A stretch of DNA of 64,000 bases, taken from NCBI RefSeq assembly GCF_023100945.1, contig NZ_CP064689.1:2648001-2712000 (forward strand), given 5' to 3'. Source of the DNA: Bradyrhizobium sp. 200. GTDB taxonomy: Bacteria; Pseudomonadota; Alphaproteobacteria; Rhizobiales; Xanthobacteraceae. Under the pieces are notes generated by a model that worked only from the letters and a program-made list of their open reading frames with translations, made no database searches and was not told the origin of the DNA. Below, piece after piece: positions 35,245 through 43,228 of the stretch (its first letter is position 1; each line of letters starts with the position of its first letter). Position numbers and translations under genes: made by a program.

Positions 35245-36714
35245 ATGATCTATTTGGTTTGGTCGCTCCCACTTATTGCCATTGCGGTGCTCATGGCCAC
35301 CGGCCGTGCCAGTTCTGTTGGCGCCGGACTGTGCGGGGCGTTGGTTGCGATCGTGGTCGCTCTCGCGTCAGCGCCAATTTCCGTGACAGCGCTCGATGTT
35401 TTGACGGCTTCTGCGAAGGGGTTGTGGTTATCCTGGCTCGTAGCCGCTGTTATTTTTGCCGGACTGTTCTTTCGTGAGGTTGTCTCCAAAGAAGAGGTTG
35501 TCTCGAAAAAAGTTGACGACCTGCTCAAACCCGAACCTGCCTCGACGTCAGCAACGCGCCGGCGAGTGTTCGCGGCCTGCTTCTTGGTTGGGCCCTTCGC
35601 CGAGGCGGCGACAGGTTTCGGCGTCGGACAGGTGGCGACCGTCGCGGTGCTTCATCGGATTGGACTGGCGCCGATACACGTCGTGTTGCTGGCACTGTTT
35701 AGTCAAACCCTGGTTTCCTGGGGGGCGATGGCTAATGGCACGATCGTGGGCGCCGAATTTGCCGGCATAACGCCACGCGAATTGGGTACGCACGGTGCCA
35801 TTCTGAGCGTACCCCTTCTCTTGGGTTGGCTCGTCATATTCTGGCGCATGGCAGCATCGGCTGGCCTCGGTGGGCTCGGAAAGAATTCTCTGATCGAACT
35901 GATATGGGTCGTTTCTGCAGCCGCGTTGCTGATACTGGCCAATCAATTGTTGGGACCCGAGATAGCTGCAATGGCGGCTTTAGGCCCCTTGATTGTGTTG
36001 CAGTTTTGGGTTGACGAAAGGCCGGATCTGGCGCGATGGAAATCGACCCTTCGCGTTGGGCTGCCTTATGCCGTGCTTATCGCCGGCCTCGCGGCAAGTC
36101 GCGGGGTGCCCGCGCTGACGGATTGGCTTCGGGACACGGCCGCTGTGCGGCCCTTCGCCGGTGCCCCCACATGGTTTCCACTGCTTCATCCCGGATCTTG
36201 GCTGTTTGTGGTTGGCCTGATCACAGCGGTCGCGACGGGCCGGGCGCAGGCCGTCCCTTACGCTGTGCGGATGATGTGGTTCCGCGGCAAAAAGGCGGTC
36301 CTGACCATCTCGATTTATCTGATCATCGCACGGGTCCTGGCTGACTCGGGGATTGCAGCAGCGCTCGCTCAGGGACTGGGCTACACCCTTGGACCGTTTG
36401 CCGCGCTTGCAACCCCATGGCTTGCTGGTGCCTTTGGATTTCTCACCGGGAGCAGCAATGCCGCCAACGGCTTGCTGATGGCCTCGCAGGTACACATCTC
36501 CGAGAACGGTGGAATTCCGCGAGCCTGGATTGCCGCGATCCAGAACACTGCTGCAGCGGCATTGACGATGCTTTCGCCGGCGCGAGTTGCCATGGGATGC
36601 GCGCTCGTTGAGCGCAGGGATCTCGAACGCGAGGTCTACCGACAAGGCTGGATGCTGGGTGCTACGCCGCTTTTCATTCTTATGTCCGTGGCCGCCTTGT
36701 TCCTTTTCTTCTGA
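35245..36714 (+). CDS. L-lactate permease family protein
   Basis: 489 residues with about 12 membrane segments. The LctP hallmarks are present, e.g. FLVGPFAEAATGFGVGQVATVAVLHRIGL and FGFLTGSSNAANGLLMASQ. These import lactate or glycolate by proton symport; the substrate is inferred. The ATG is the first possible start after an in-frame stop and has no clear Shine-Dalgarno. Its composition looks less GC-rich than neighbours, and it splits two groups of genes that share one operator type, so horizontal gain is possible. Confidence 0.85.
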   Translation: MIYLVWSLPLIAIAVLMATGRASSVGAGLCGALVAIVVALASAPISVTALDVLTASAKGLWLSWLVAAVIFAGLFFREVVSKEEVVSKKVDDLLKPEPASTSATRRRVFAACFLVGPFAEAATGFGVGQVATVAVLHRIGLAPIHVVLLALFSQTLVSWGAMANGTIVGAEFAGITPRELGTHGAILSVPLLLGWLVIFWRMAASAGLGGLGKNSLIELIWVVSAAALLILANQLLGPEIAAMAALGPLIVLQFWVDERPDLARWKSTLRVGLPYAVLIAGLAASRGVPALTDWLRDTAAVRPFAGAPTWFPLLHPGSWLFVVGLITAVATGRAQAVPYAVRMMWFRGKKAVLTISIYLIIARVLADSGIAAALAQGLGYTLGPFAALATPWLAGAFGFLTGSSNAANGLLMASQVHISENGGIPRAWIAAIQNTAAAALTMLSPARVAMGCALVERRDLEREVYRQGWMLGATPLFILMSVAALFLFF

Positions 36715-36769
36715 TCGAATGCTGTGGAAGGAGAGCGGGGTCGAGGAAGGCCACTTGCTCGCCTGGCGC

Positions 36770-37180
36770 TTAACCCGTCATCCCGGATGACCGCCACAGG
36801 ATCGTCAGGGCGCAGGCGAGCAGTAAAACCAGCGTGATCGTGATGCCGCCGACCCGGCCGATGCGGAATTGCAGCGTATTGGGTGCGGCGTACATGCCGA
36901 GCGGGTGCAAGAGCCGCGACACCAAGAGCGCGCCCATCAGCAGATGAACCCACATCGCCGCCAGGCCGGACATTTCCAGCATCGCGACCATCAGCGTGAT
37001 GATCGGAACATATTCGATGAAATTGGCATGCGCGCGGATCGCGCTGCGCAGTTCGAGGCTTCCGTTGTCGCCGAACACCGCCCGGTCGCGCTGGCGCAGC
37101 CGCCCGACCTGAACGGCGAGCACGGTGTAGAGCAGGGCGAGAGTGGCGAGATAGGCTGATGTGATCGAGGGCGGGTGCAT
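36770..37180 (-). CDS. MAPEG family membrane protein
   Basis: 136 residues from the ATG at 37180 with four membrane segments. The MAPEG signature is visible in RSAIRAHANFIEYVPIITLMVAMLEMSG and LHPLGMYAAPNTLQFRIG. MAPEG proteins act on eicosanoid-like lipids and glutathione; bacterial members are not characterised well. It lies 3' of the carotenoid oxygenase on the same strand, with a dispersed repeat between, and could be co-transcribed. Confidence 0.8.
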   Translation of the reverse strand: MHPPSITSAYLATLALLYTVLAVQVGRLRQRDRAVFGDNGSLELRSAIRAHANFIEYVPIITLMVAMLEMSGLAAMWVHLLMGALLVSRLLHPLGMYAAPNTLQFRIGRVGGITITLVLLLACALTILWRSSGMTG

Positions 37181-37217
37181 GGGCGTCTCCCTCAAGCGAT
37201 GCTTTCTTTCGTTACGA

Positions 37218-37312
37218 CGTCATTCCGGAGCGCGCCTTAGCGCGAACCCGGAATCTGGAGCTTACGACCTCTGGATTCCGGGTTCATCGCTGCGCGATGC
37301 CCCGGAATGACG
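37218..37312. repeat. Large inverted repeat, dispersed rhizobial type
   Basis: CGTCATTCCGG (37218-37228) pairs with CCGGAATGACG (37302-37312), with inner arms GAACCCGGAATC and GATTCCGGGTTC around a short loop. This CATTCCGG...GGAATGACG element is a widespread repeat in Bradyrhizobium and Rhodopseudomonas (recalled, not searched). Confidence 0.75.
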
Positions 37313-37323
37313 GCGGTTGAACC

Positions 37324-38727
37324 CTACGCCGCGCCTACCCAATTGCCGTGGAAGCCGTCGGGCACGCGATGGCCGAGATGCACCAGCGCCACCGGACCTG
37401 CTTCGACGTCCTGCGCGTTGAACACCGCAAGATCGCTGCGGTTCTCCCGCGCGCGCCAGACCGCTGATAGCAGCCAGCCGTCGCCCTCGGCGGCGTCAGC
37501 GCCGCGTTCGACAAACACCGGCTCGGAAATCGTGTCGCCGGCGGGCAAGAGATAATGGCCGAGACGCTTGCCCTTGCCATCGACATGCACGATGCCGGCC
37601 AGCGCGCCGAACATCGGCAAATCGGGATTGGCGCAGGCGTACCAGCCATGGCTGTTCGCCCGTCCCGCGCGGCGGTCGTCGATGCGCGGGAATTCGCCGG
37701 TGAGGTCGTCGAGATAGGTTTGCGTGAAGCGGTCGGTATTGCCGGACAGGTCGAACGTCCAGCGGCAGTAGCGCGCGCGTGATTTTTGCGGATCGGTCTT
37801 CGAACCGTCGGGATGGGGGAATAGCGGCGCCTCCTCGAACTGCATCACGTCGGCGATGATGCGGTTGCCTTCCTCCCACGCATTCATGACGTGGAAGACG
37901 TAGCAACTCTCGGCGCGGAACCAGACGAGATCCGCAGGCGTGCCGTTGCGCTTCATGACGCCGACGTAAGCGCCTTTCTCGGGCTCCCAGGCGTAGGGCG
38001 GCTTGCCGCGCATCGCCCGCTCCATGCTGCCGGTAATGGGCAGGATCGGAAACAGCAGATGATTTTCGGTGACGATGAAGTCGTGCACCATGCTGGCATA
38101 GGGCGCATCGAAGCGATCGAAGCGCGTCACCACACCGGAGGCGTTGACCGATCCGAAGGAGAGGGCAGGGCTCAGGGGGCCTCCGGCGTTATAGCCGAAG
38201 AACACCATCTCGCCGGTCACGGGATCGATCTTGGGATGTGCGGTGAAGGGGCCTTTGATCGCGCCGTTGAAGTCGCAATAGCCGAGACGATCGAGCGTGC
38301 CAGGCTCGATCTCGGTCGGCAGATGGCCTTCCTCCAGCGCCAGCAGCTTTCCGCCATGGAAGATGATATTGGTGTTGGCGACGCCGCCATCGTCGGTGGT
38401 TCCGGCCGACGCACCCGGCAGCTTGCGGCCGAAGCCGCCGAACAGCGCGCGGCCGGCGTCGTGCTCGGCAAGCCATTTCGGGGTGCGGACCCAGCGGTTG
38501 CGGTAGCTGGCGCGGCCGTTCTCCAGATGGAAGGCGTGCAGCATGCCGTCGCCGACGAACCAATGCGCGCCGGGGGCATCGAATTGCGGATTGGGGCCGT
38601 TGCGATAGAGCGTGCCGTTGAGTTCGCGCGGCAATTCGCCGGTTACTTTCAGGAACGGGGCGTCGCACTCCATGGGTATCGGAGCCAGATTGGTTCGGGC
38701 CGCCTCGGCATTCACCTGGTCGAGCAT
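37324..38727 (-). CDS. Carotenoid oxygenase family protein
   Basis: 467 residues, the usual size. Family features: GTLYRNGPNPQFD and HWFVGDGMLHAFHLENG near the start, and three of the usual His ligands for Fe(II) in FTAHPKIDP, MVHDFIVTENHLLF and VFHVMNAWEEGN, with the last His near the C-terminus (DGFHGNW). These dioxygenases cleave carotenoids or stilbenes. The first codon is 20 bases from the nearest operator, and the TetR-family gene is divergent, which is a typical cognate arrangement. No carotenoid synthesis genes are present. Confidence 0.85.
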   Translation of the reverse strand: MLDQVNAEAARTNLAPIPMECDAPFLKVTGELPRELNGTLYRNGPNPQFDAPGAHWFVGDGMLHAFHLENGRASYRNRWVRTPKWLAEHDAGRALFGGFGRKLPGASAGTTDDGGVANTNIIFHGGKLLALEEGHLPTEIEPGTLDRLGYCDFNGAIKGPFTAHPKIDPVTGEMVFFGYNAGGPLSPALSFGSVNASGVVTRFDRFDAPYASMVHDFIVTENHLLFPILPITGSMERAMRGKPPYAWEPEKGAYVGVMKRNGTPADLVWFRAESCYVFHVMNAWEEGNRIIADVMQFEEAPLFPHPDGSKTDPQKSRARYCRWTFDLSGNTDRFTQTYLDDLTGEFPRIDDRRAGRANSHGWYACANPDLPMFGALAGIVHVDGKGKRLGHYLLPAGDTISEPVFVERGADAAEGDGWLLSAVWRARENRSDLAVFNAQDVEAGPVALVHLGHRVPDGFHGNWVGAA

Positions 38728-38747
38728 CTCACGCTTCCTCCGGTTAA

Positions 38748-38820
38748 ATCTTTACATCGTAAAGATATCAGTAAGGATGTTGCGAGCCGCCGTCAAGCAA
38801 AATCTTTACAGTGTAAAAAT
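38748..38820. promoter_or_regulatory. Paired TetR-type operators between the carotenoid oxygenase and its regulator
   Basis: ATCTTTAC-ATC-GTAAAGAT (38748-38766) and ATCTTTAC-AGT-GTAAAAAT (38802-38820) are 54 bases centre to centre. Minus-strand TTGACG (38791-38796) and TACTGA (38768-38773) are 17 bases apart, placing the oxygenase promoter between the two sites, the same design as at 34902-34973. Confidence 0.75.
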
Positions 38821-38839
38821 TGCAGCTATAAGGAGTCGT

Positions 38840-39574
38840 ATGGCAAGAACATCGCGGGAAACCAAAACGAACCGTGCCGCCGCGAAGCGCAGGCCGGCAA
38901 GGGCCGTGGCCGAAAGGCCGGCCACCCGCCGGCGCCGCCCGGCAGGCGAGACGCCCTATCATCACGGCGATCTGCACGACGCCTTGCTCGCCGCCGCCGA
39001 GCGGGTGCTGGAGCGCGACGGATTGCCGGGGCTGACTCTGCGGGCCGTGGCGCGCGAGGCCGGCGTATCGCATGCCGCGCCCACGCATCATTTCGGCGAT
39101 CTTAGCGGGCTCTTGAGCGAACTCGCCGCGATCGGCTTCCGTCGTTTCAACGAGGCCATGGCGGCGGCGGGCAAGACCGATATTCACCCGCTGATGAAGG
39201 CGATGGCCCGCGCCAAGGCCTATGTCGCCTATGCGCAGGCGTGTCCCGGCATGTACGGGCTGATGTTCCGCACCGAGCGGCTCGACATGACGCGGCCTTC
39301 GCTGCACGAGGCGGCGACCGCCTCCTTCGAAGGCCTGGCGAATTCGGTCGGCGCCGGTCGTAACGAAAAGCTCACCGGTGATGCGCTGGAGACGATATCG
39401 CTCGACCAGGCCGCGGCGATTGCCCGCGCATGGTCGCTGGTGCACGGCTTCACCACGCTGCTGCTCGACGGAAGGCTAAAGGACATTCTGCACCGGCTGC
39501 CCGAAGGCACCGGGGTCGACCAACTCCTGGATGCGATGCTGCGCTCGACGGTGTCGCGGCCGCCGGGGGTGTAG
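38840..39574 (+). CDS. TetR-family regulator
   Basis: 244 residues from the ATG at 38840 (AGGAG upstream). A long Arg/Ala/Lys-rich N-terminal arm (about 1-40) precedes the HTH domain (HHGDLHDALLAAAERVLERDGLPGLTLRAVAREAGVSHAAPTHHFGD), followed by an all-helical ligand domain. The basic arm could contact DNA. Its two flanking operators, and an identical pair 4 kb away, are probably its binding sites. Confidence 0.85.
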   Translation: MARTSRETKTNRAAAKRRPARAVAERPATRRRRPAGETPYHHGDLHDALLAAAERVLERDGLPGLTLRAVAREAGVSHAAPTHHFGDLSGLLSELAAIGFRRFNEAMAAAGKTDIHPLMKAMARAKAYVAYAQACPGMYGLMFRTERLDMTRPSLHEAATASFEGLANSVGAGRNEKLTGDALETISLDQAAAIARAWSLVHGFTTLLLDGRLKDILHRLPEGTGVDQLLDAMLRSTVSRPPGV

Positions 39575-39643
39575 GGCGGCTTGCGGGAGTTCGTTGGCGT
39601 CGGGATGAACCTGCGCGGTGAACGGTTAAGGATGGCGTGCCAC

Positions 39644-39982
39644 TCAGCAACCCCTGCAAATCTTGGTCTGCCGTGCGAGCCTTGCGTCGGCTTCCGCGTC
39701 TTCGTTGGGCTGCCGTGTCCACTCGTCATACCGCGCTTTGGCGTCTGCTTGGGGCGGGGCGCCATTCAGCGGGCCGAGAATGATCTCGCGATCACGGGCC
39801 GTTCTTCGTTTTGCCGGCCGTTTTTGCTCGCCCGGCGCATCATTTGCCGTCGGTGGTTCGCCCAACCCATCCCACGCGATCGGCGCGCCTGCCGTTTGTG
39901 TCGTCGCGCAGCCGGTGCCGGAGACGCAGCAGCCGGTGAGGGCGGAGCCGGCAACCAGCAGAACCATGAATTTCGTTAGCAT
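39644..39982 (-). CDS. Small predicted lipoprotein
   Basis: 112 residues from the ATG at 39982. A signal with a lipobox (LLVAGSALTGC at about 8-18) is followed by a charged, disordered C-terminus ending RLARQTKICRGC. A further Cys pair follows the lipobox (CVSGTGC). No family known. Membrane anchoring is inferred from the lipobox alone. Confidence 0.55.
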   Translation of the reverse strand: MLTKFMVLLVAGSALTGCCVSGTGCATTQTAGAPIAWDGLGEPPTANDAPGEQKRPAKRRTARDREIILGPLNGAPPQADAKARYDEWTRQPNEDAEADARLARQTKICRGC

Positions 39983-40092
39983 CGTCGCTCCGGTGTGGCC
40001 GCCGTTAAAATTCGTAACGTGAGAATATATCAAGCACTCAAGGCTGTAGCTTTGACGTTAATGCGGCGAAAACACGCCGGCCGCGGGCTGCG

Positions 40093-40731
40093 TCAGCGTT
40101 TTGCAAGGCCGACGGCGGTGCCTTTTTCACCGATTACCTTCACTTCATCCTTCCCGCACTTGAAATCGCGGGCAAATTCGTCCGCCGCCTGGCGCGCAAG
40201 CTCGTTGGCATTGCGGTTGGCCTGGCCGTCGATATAGGCGACGTGGCAGACCGGACCCGGCGGCAGCCGCGTCACGGCGAGCATCGGTTTCGAGGTCGGG
40301 TTGCCGGTCTTGTCCGGGTCGTTGTTGTCGGCGATCAGCCAGCGCTGAATGATCGCGAACGGCTTGCCGTCCACCGCCCGCCATTCGACGGTGGGAGCGG
40401 TAGAATTGAAGGGGGCGAACCAGGCCTCCGCGGCCGGCTCCTTGCTGGCGGCCGCGCGGTTGGGCCCGACCGAGACGGTTTGGCGCAGGTCGTCTTCGCT
40501 GATCACTACCACCAGTCCCGATTTGCCGGGGCACACCTGCGTCGTGCTGCCGTTGGGGTCCCCGGGCTTGCCGACGGTGCGGCAGTCTTTCGGCGCTGAT
40601 GACGTGTAGCTGCTGCTGAATGTTTGGGCGTTGGCTGGTGAAATCAGGCTAAACGCAGCCGCGAATAGCGCCGCGGCGGCCGGCACAATGACCTGGCGAT
40701 GGGGGACGCATCTTATCTGCACTTTTAGCAT
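40093..40731 (-). CDS. Periplasmic hypothetical protein
   Basis: 212 residues from the ATG at 40731. Signal peptide (VIVPAAAALFAAAFSLISPANAQ). Mature protein has a Gly/Ser/Thr-rich start and a domain with VEWRAVDGKPFAIIQRWLIAD and LARQAADEFARDFKCG near the end. The pattern recurs in rhizobial secreted proteins of unknown function. Single gene. Confidence 0.55.
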   Translation of the reverse strand: MLKVQIRCVPHRQVIVPAAAALFAAAFSLISPANAQTFSSSYTSSAPKDCRTVGKPGDPNGSTTQVCPGKSGLVVVISEDDLRQTVSVGPNRAAASKEPAAEAWFAPFNSTAPTVEWRAVDGKPFAIIQRWLIADNNDPDKTGNPTSKPMLAVTRLPPGPVCHVAYIDGQANRNANELARQAADEFARDFKCGKDEVKVIGEKGTAVGLAKR

Positions 40732-40869
40732 GGAACCTCCACGATCAGACGTGTGCAATCTGGGGAAGGTTCATGGCAAAGGTGCGAAACACCTGACATT
40801 GCCGTGGAATCATCCTAGAAGAGCGACTTCGCAATTCGTCCTTCACGCGCGTGCAGTCATTCAATCGTC

Positions 40870-41730
40870 ATGGCCACTATACCTTCGAGTAAACCCTATC
40901 GCGTCGGCCGCTCCCGTACCGGACTTGGTCTTTTCGCCACCAAGCCGATCAAGAAGGGCAGCAAGATCATCCGCTATTTCGGTCCGCTTCTGGATTCGAA
41001 GAAGAAAAAAGACGACGCGATCGAGAACAAGTACCTGTTCGAGCTGAACGACCGCTGGACCATCGACGGCTCGGTGCGCAAGAACATCGCCCGCTACATC
41101 AACCACGCCTGCAAGCCGAACGCGGAATCCGACGTCAAGCCCCGCAAGCGCAAAGTCATCATCCGCGCCATCAAGGACATCGAGCCGGGCGAGGAGATCA
41201 ATTACGACTACGGCACCGACTATTTCAAAGCCTATCTGAAGCCGATCGGCTGCAAATGCGACGCGTGCGAGAAGAAGCGCAAGAAGCAGCGCGCCGAGGC
41301 GCGGGCGGAAAGGGCGCGTCTGAAGGCCAAGGCCGAGCGCAAGGCGCTGAAGAAGGCGGAGAAGCTGGCCAAGGAACAGCAGAAGGCCAAGGTGAAGGCC
41401 GACGCGAAGCTGAAGGAAAAATTGAAGGAAAAGGCGGAGCGGAAGTCGAAAAAGAAGCTCAAGCTGAACGGCCATGCCCTCAACGGCAAGTCACTCAATG
41501 GCAAGTCCCTCAACGGCAAGCCTCGCGCCGACAAGTCCCGCGCCGACAAGTCCCTCAATGGCAAGCATCTGAACGGCAACGGTCGAGTCAGGGTTGCCGG
41601 CAAAAAATCGAGCGTCAGCAAGCCGCCAGTTTCCGCGCCAGCGCCGGTCCTTGAGGTTCAGCCCGCTTCTATCCCGCCTGAGGTTCAGCCCACTGCTATC
41701 GTCCTCGAGGCTCAGCCTACCGCCGCCTGA
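40870..41730 (+). CDS. SET-domain protein lysine methyltransferase-like, with histone-H1-like tail
   Basis: 286 residues. A SET domain occupies about 8-120: GRSRTGLGLFATKPIKKGSKIIRYFG, the core RYINHACKPNAE (75-86) and GEEINYDYG (107-115). A post-SET element C128-x-C130-x2-C133 follows; with Cys81 of the NHAC motif it can bind zinc as in eukaryotic SUV39-type enzymes. From about 134 onwards the sequence is basic: a Lys/Ala/Glu region (134-200) then (LNGKS)n-type repeats (200-240) and a Pro/Gln tail. SET proteins occur in some bacteria with unclear substrates; here an abundant DNA-binding protein is a plausible target (inference). No phage or plasmid genes adjoin it. Confidence 0.85.
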   Translation: MATIPSSKPYRVGRSRTGLGLFATKPIKKGSKIIRYFGPLLDSKKKKDDAIENKYLFELNDRWTIDGSVRKNIARYINHACKPNAESDVKPRKRKVIIRAIKDIEPGEEINYDYGTDYFKAYLKPIGCKCDACEKKRKKQRAEARAERARLKAKAERKALKKAEKLAKEQQKAKVKADAKLKEKLKEKAERKSKKKLKLNGHALNGKSLNGKSLNGKPRADKSRADKSLNGKHLNGNGRVRVAGKKSSVSKPPVSAPAPVLEVQPASIPPEVQPTAIVLEAQPTAA

Positions 41731-41747
41731 AGCCTCATCCGCCGAGC

Positions 41748-42071
41748 TTATCCGCCGGCCTTGCGCACCGAGTTCGGCAGCGCCGAATCGCCGAAGTCGA
41801 CCGCCGAGCGTTGAATGATCGCGCCCGTTTCGTCGACCACGACACGAAACCGCCGGTGTTCGGAGAAGAAGGTAAGGCGATGCCGCCCGGAGTCGGCTTC
41901 GACTCCGCGCTCGGCAAGGCTCGTGATCCTGCCCGCGCGCATCTCTTCCTGCAGCAGGGAGGGCGCCAGGCCGAGGCCTTCGGCGACGATGTTGGCGTCG
42001 ATCTGCACAGCGCCATTCTCGAACTCGATCGGTTTCATGCCTTGCACCTGATGCTTCGTTGCGGCGGTCAT
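41748..42071 (-). CDS. DUF6522 family protein
   Basis: About 107 residues from the ATG at 42071, which overlaps the Rrf2 gene stop (ATGA). It has the DUF6522 pattern PIEFENGAVQIDANIVAEGLGL, then EEMRAGRITSLAERGVEADSGRHRLTFFSEHRRFRVVVDETGAI. The family is uncharacterised but often lies by nitric-oxide or haemoglobin genes (recalled). Co-translation with the Rrf2 regulator suggests a common response. Confidence 0.75.
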   Translation of the reverse strand: MTAATKHQVQGMKPIEFENGAVQIDANIVAEGLGLAPSLLQEEMRAGRITSLAERGVEADSGRHRLTFFSEHRRFRVVVDETGAIIQRSAVDFGDSALPNSVRKAGG

Positions 42072-42496
42072 GCGTGCGCCGGGCTCCGGCTGGCGCTCGC
42101 GGGATAGGCACATTCCGCCAGTGTCGTGGAATCGAGCTCGCGCATGAAGGCTTCGCGCGCGGCGGCGAGCTTTGCCTTCAGCCGGCAGCGCGGCATCAGC
42201 ACGCAATTGCCGCCATCTTCGCGAAAACATTCGACCAGCGGCGGCCCTTCCATCGCGCGCACCACTTCGCCGATGGTAATCGACTGGGCGGGACGGGCCA
42301 GCGTGAAGCCGCCGCCGCCGCCGCGCTGGGTCGAAATGAAGCCGCTACCGGCGAGGTCGCGTACCACCTTGGCCAGATGGTTGCGGGAGATGCCGAACTC
42401 GGCCGCGATTTCATTGGTGGCGAAGGAACGACCGGGTTCGCCCGCCAGCCGCATCAAGGCGCGCAATGCGAAATCCGTGAACGACGTCAGGCGCAT
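42068..42496 (-). CDS. Rrf2-family iron-sulfur regulator, NsrR-like
   Basis: 142 residues. The Rrf2 winged-helix domain is clear (MRLTSFTDFALRALMRLAGEPGR, NEIAAEFGISRNHLAKVVRDLAGSGF). Cluster-ligand cysteines follow the C-x7-C-x5-C spacing in ECFREDGGNCVLMPRC, with NsrR-type context. NsrR senses nitric oxide via its Fe-S cluster. Divergent gene is a truncated haemoglobin, and a perfect palindrome lies between, which supports NO control. IscR and RirA are alternatives but are less likely given the neighbours. Confidence 0.85.
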   Translation of the reverse strand: MRLTSFTDFALRALMRLAGEPGRSFATNEIAAEFGISRNHLAKVVRDLAGSGFISTQRGGGGGFTLARPAQSITIGEVVRAMEGPPLVECFREDGGNCVLMPRCRLKAKLAAAREAFMRELDSTTLAECAYPASASRSPAHA

Positions 42497-42541
42497 GGGA
42501 GCCCTCTTGAAAGATCTGCTTGCAATTCATCTATAGCCGTC

Positions 42542-42568
42542 TAAATAGGTATTTGAAATACCTATTTA
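42542..42568. promoter_or_regulatory. Perfect 13-1-13 palindrome, likely NsrR-like operator
   Basis: TAAATAGGTATTT and AAATACCTATTTA are perfect inverted arms around a single G. It lies in the 87-bp gap between the divergent Rrf2 and haemoglobin genes, the expected position of an NsrR-like operator. E. coli NsrR also recognises an 11-1-11 type palindrome. Confidence 0.75.
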
Positions 42569-42583
42569 AGGGCAGGCAGAGAA

Positions 42584-43054
42584 ATGGAAGCGATCGTGGC
42601 GGGGCCGGAGCGGCGTCAGCGGATCACGGCCGAGATCATGGAGCGGACGGGCATTGACGAGGCGATGATCGAGCGCCTGGTGCACGGCTTCTACGCCAAG
42701 GTGCGCGCCGATGCCGTGCTGGGACCGATCTTCGAGGCCCGCATCAGGGATTGGGAGCCGCATCTGGCGCAGATGCGCGCGTTCTGGTCGTCGGTCGCGT
42801 TGATGACAGGCCGCTACCACGGCACCCCGATGGCCAAGCATCTGCCGCTGCCGGTTGATGCCGGGCATTTTGACCGCTGGCTCGAACTGTTCGTGCAAAC
42901 CGCCCGCGAGATCTGCCCGCCCGAGGCGGAAGCGCATTTCGTGGGACGGGCGCGGCGCATCGCGGCAAGCCTCGAACTCGGCATCGCCGGCGCCCAGGGC
43001 GTCATGCTCGGCAACAGGGAAAGATTTCGGCGCAATCAAACAGGAGCAGAGTGA
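42584..43054 (+). CDS. Group III truncated haemoglobin
   Basis: 156 residues. It resembles the group III (P-type) truncated globins: RLVHGFYAKVRADAVLGPIFEARI, then WEPHLAQMRAFWSSVALMTGRYHGTPMAKHLPLPVDAGHFDRWLELF. Group III members have His at F8 in the HLPL-type motif, and HLPLPV is present. Such globins bind O2/NO and can detoxify NO. The start ATG follows a weak AGGGCAGGCAGAGAA. Downstream is a 44-residue membrane protein whose ATG overlaps the stop. Confidence 0.85.
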   Translation: MEAIVAGPERRQRITAEIMERTGIDEAMIERLVHGFYAKVRADAVLGPIFEARIRDWEPHLAQMRAFWSSVALMTGRYHGTPMAKHLPLPVDAGHFDRWLELFVQTAREICPPEAEAHFVGRARRIAASLELGIAGAQGVMLGNRERFRRNQTGAE

Positions 43055-43188
43055 TGGCTAATCATGCGCATGTCGTGACCAACAAGGAGCAGGCCGATCC
43101 GTATTCCGGCAGCAGCTTGGTGCCGATGCTCGTGATCGGGCTCGTACTGACCTTTGCGGGGATGATCGCGGCGTTGGTTTTGAGCTGA
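43054..43188 (+). CDS. 44-residue single-pass membrane protein after the haemoglobin gene
   Basis: Its ATG overlaps the haemoglobin stop (TGATG). The product has a short polar head (MANHAHVVTNKEQADPYS) and one hydrophobic segment (about 22-43: LVPMLVIGLVLTFAGMIAALVL). It resembles a small membrane protein seen after this globin in rhizobia. The coupling suggests it works with the globin, perhaps as a membrane partner, which is inference. Confidence 0.65.
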   Translation: MANHAHVVTNKEQADPYSGSSLVPMLVIGLVLTFAGMIAALVLS

Positions 43189-43228
43189 GGCTCTTTCTGC
43201 GTCATGCCTGCGACCAACGTGAAGCATT

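Noticed and set aside
37891..39105. 404-residue plus-strand frame across the carotenoid oxygenase and TetR genes
   Set aside because: It runs antisense to the oxygenase and across its operators and ends in the TetR gene in another frame; no domains.
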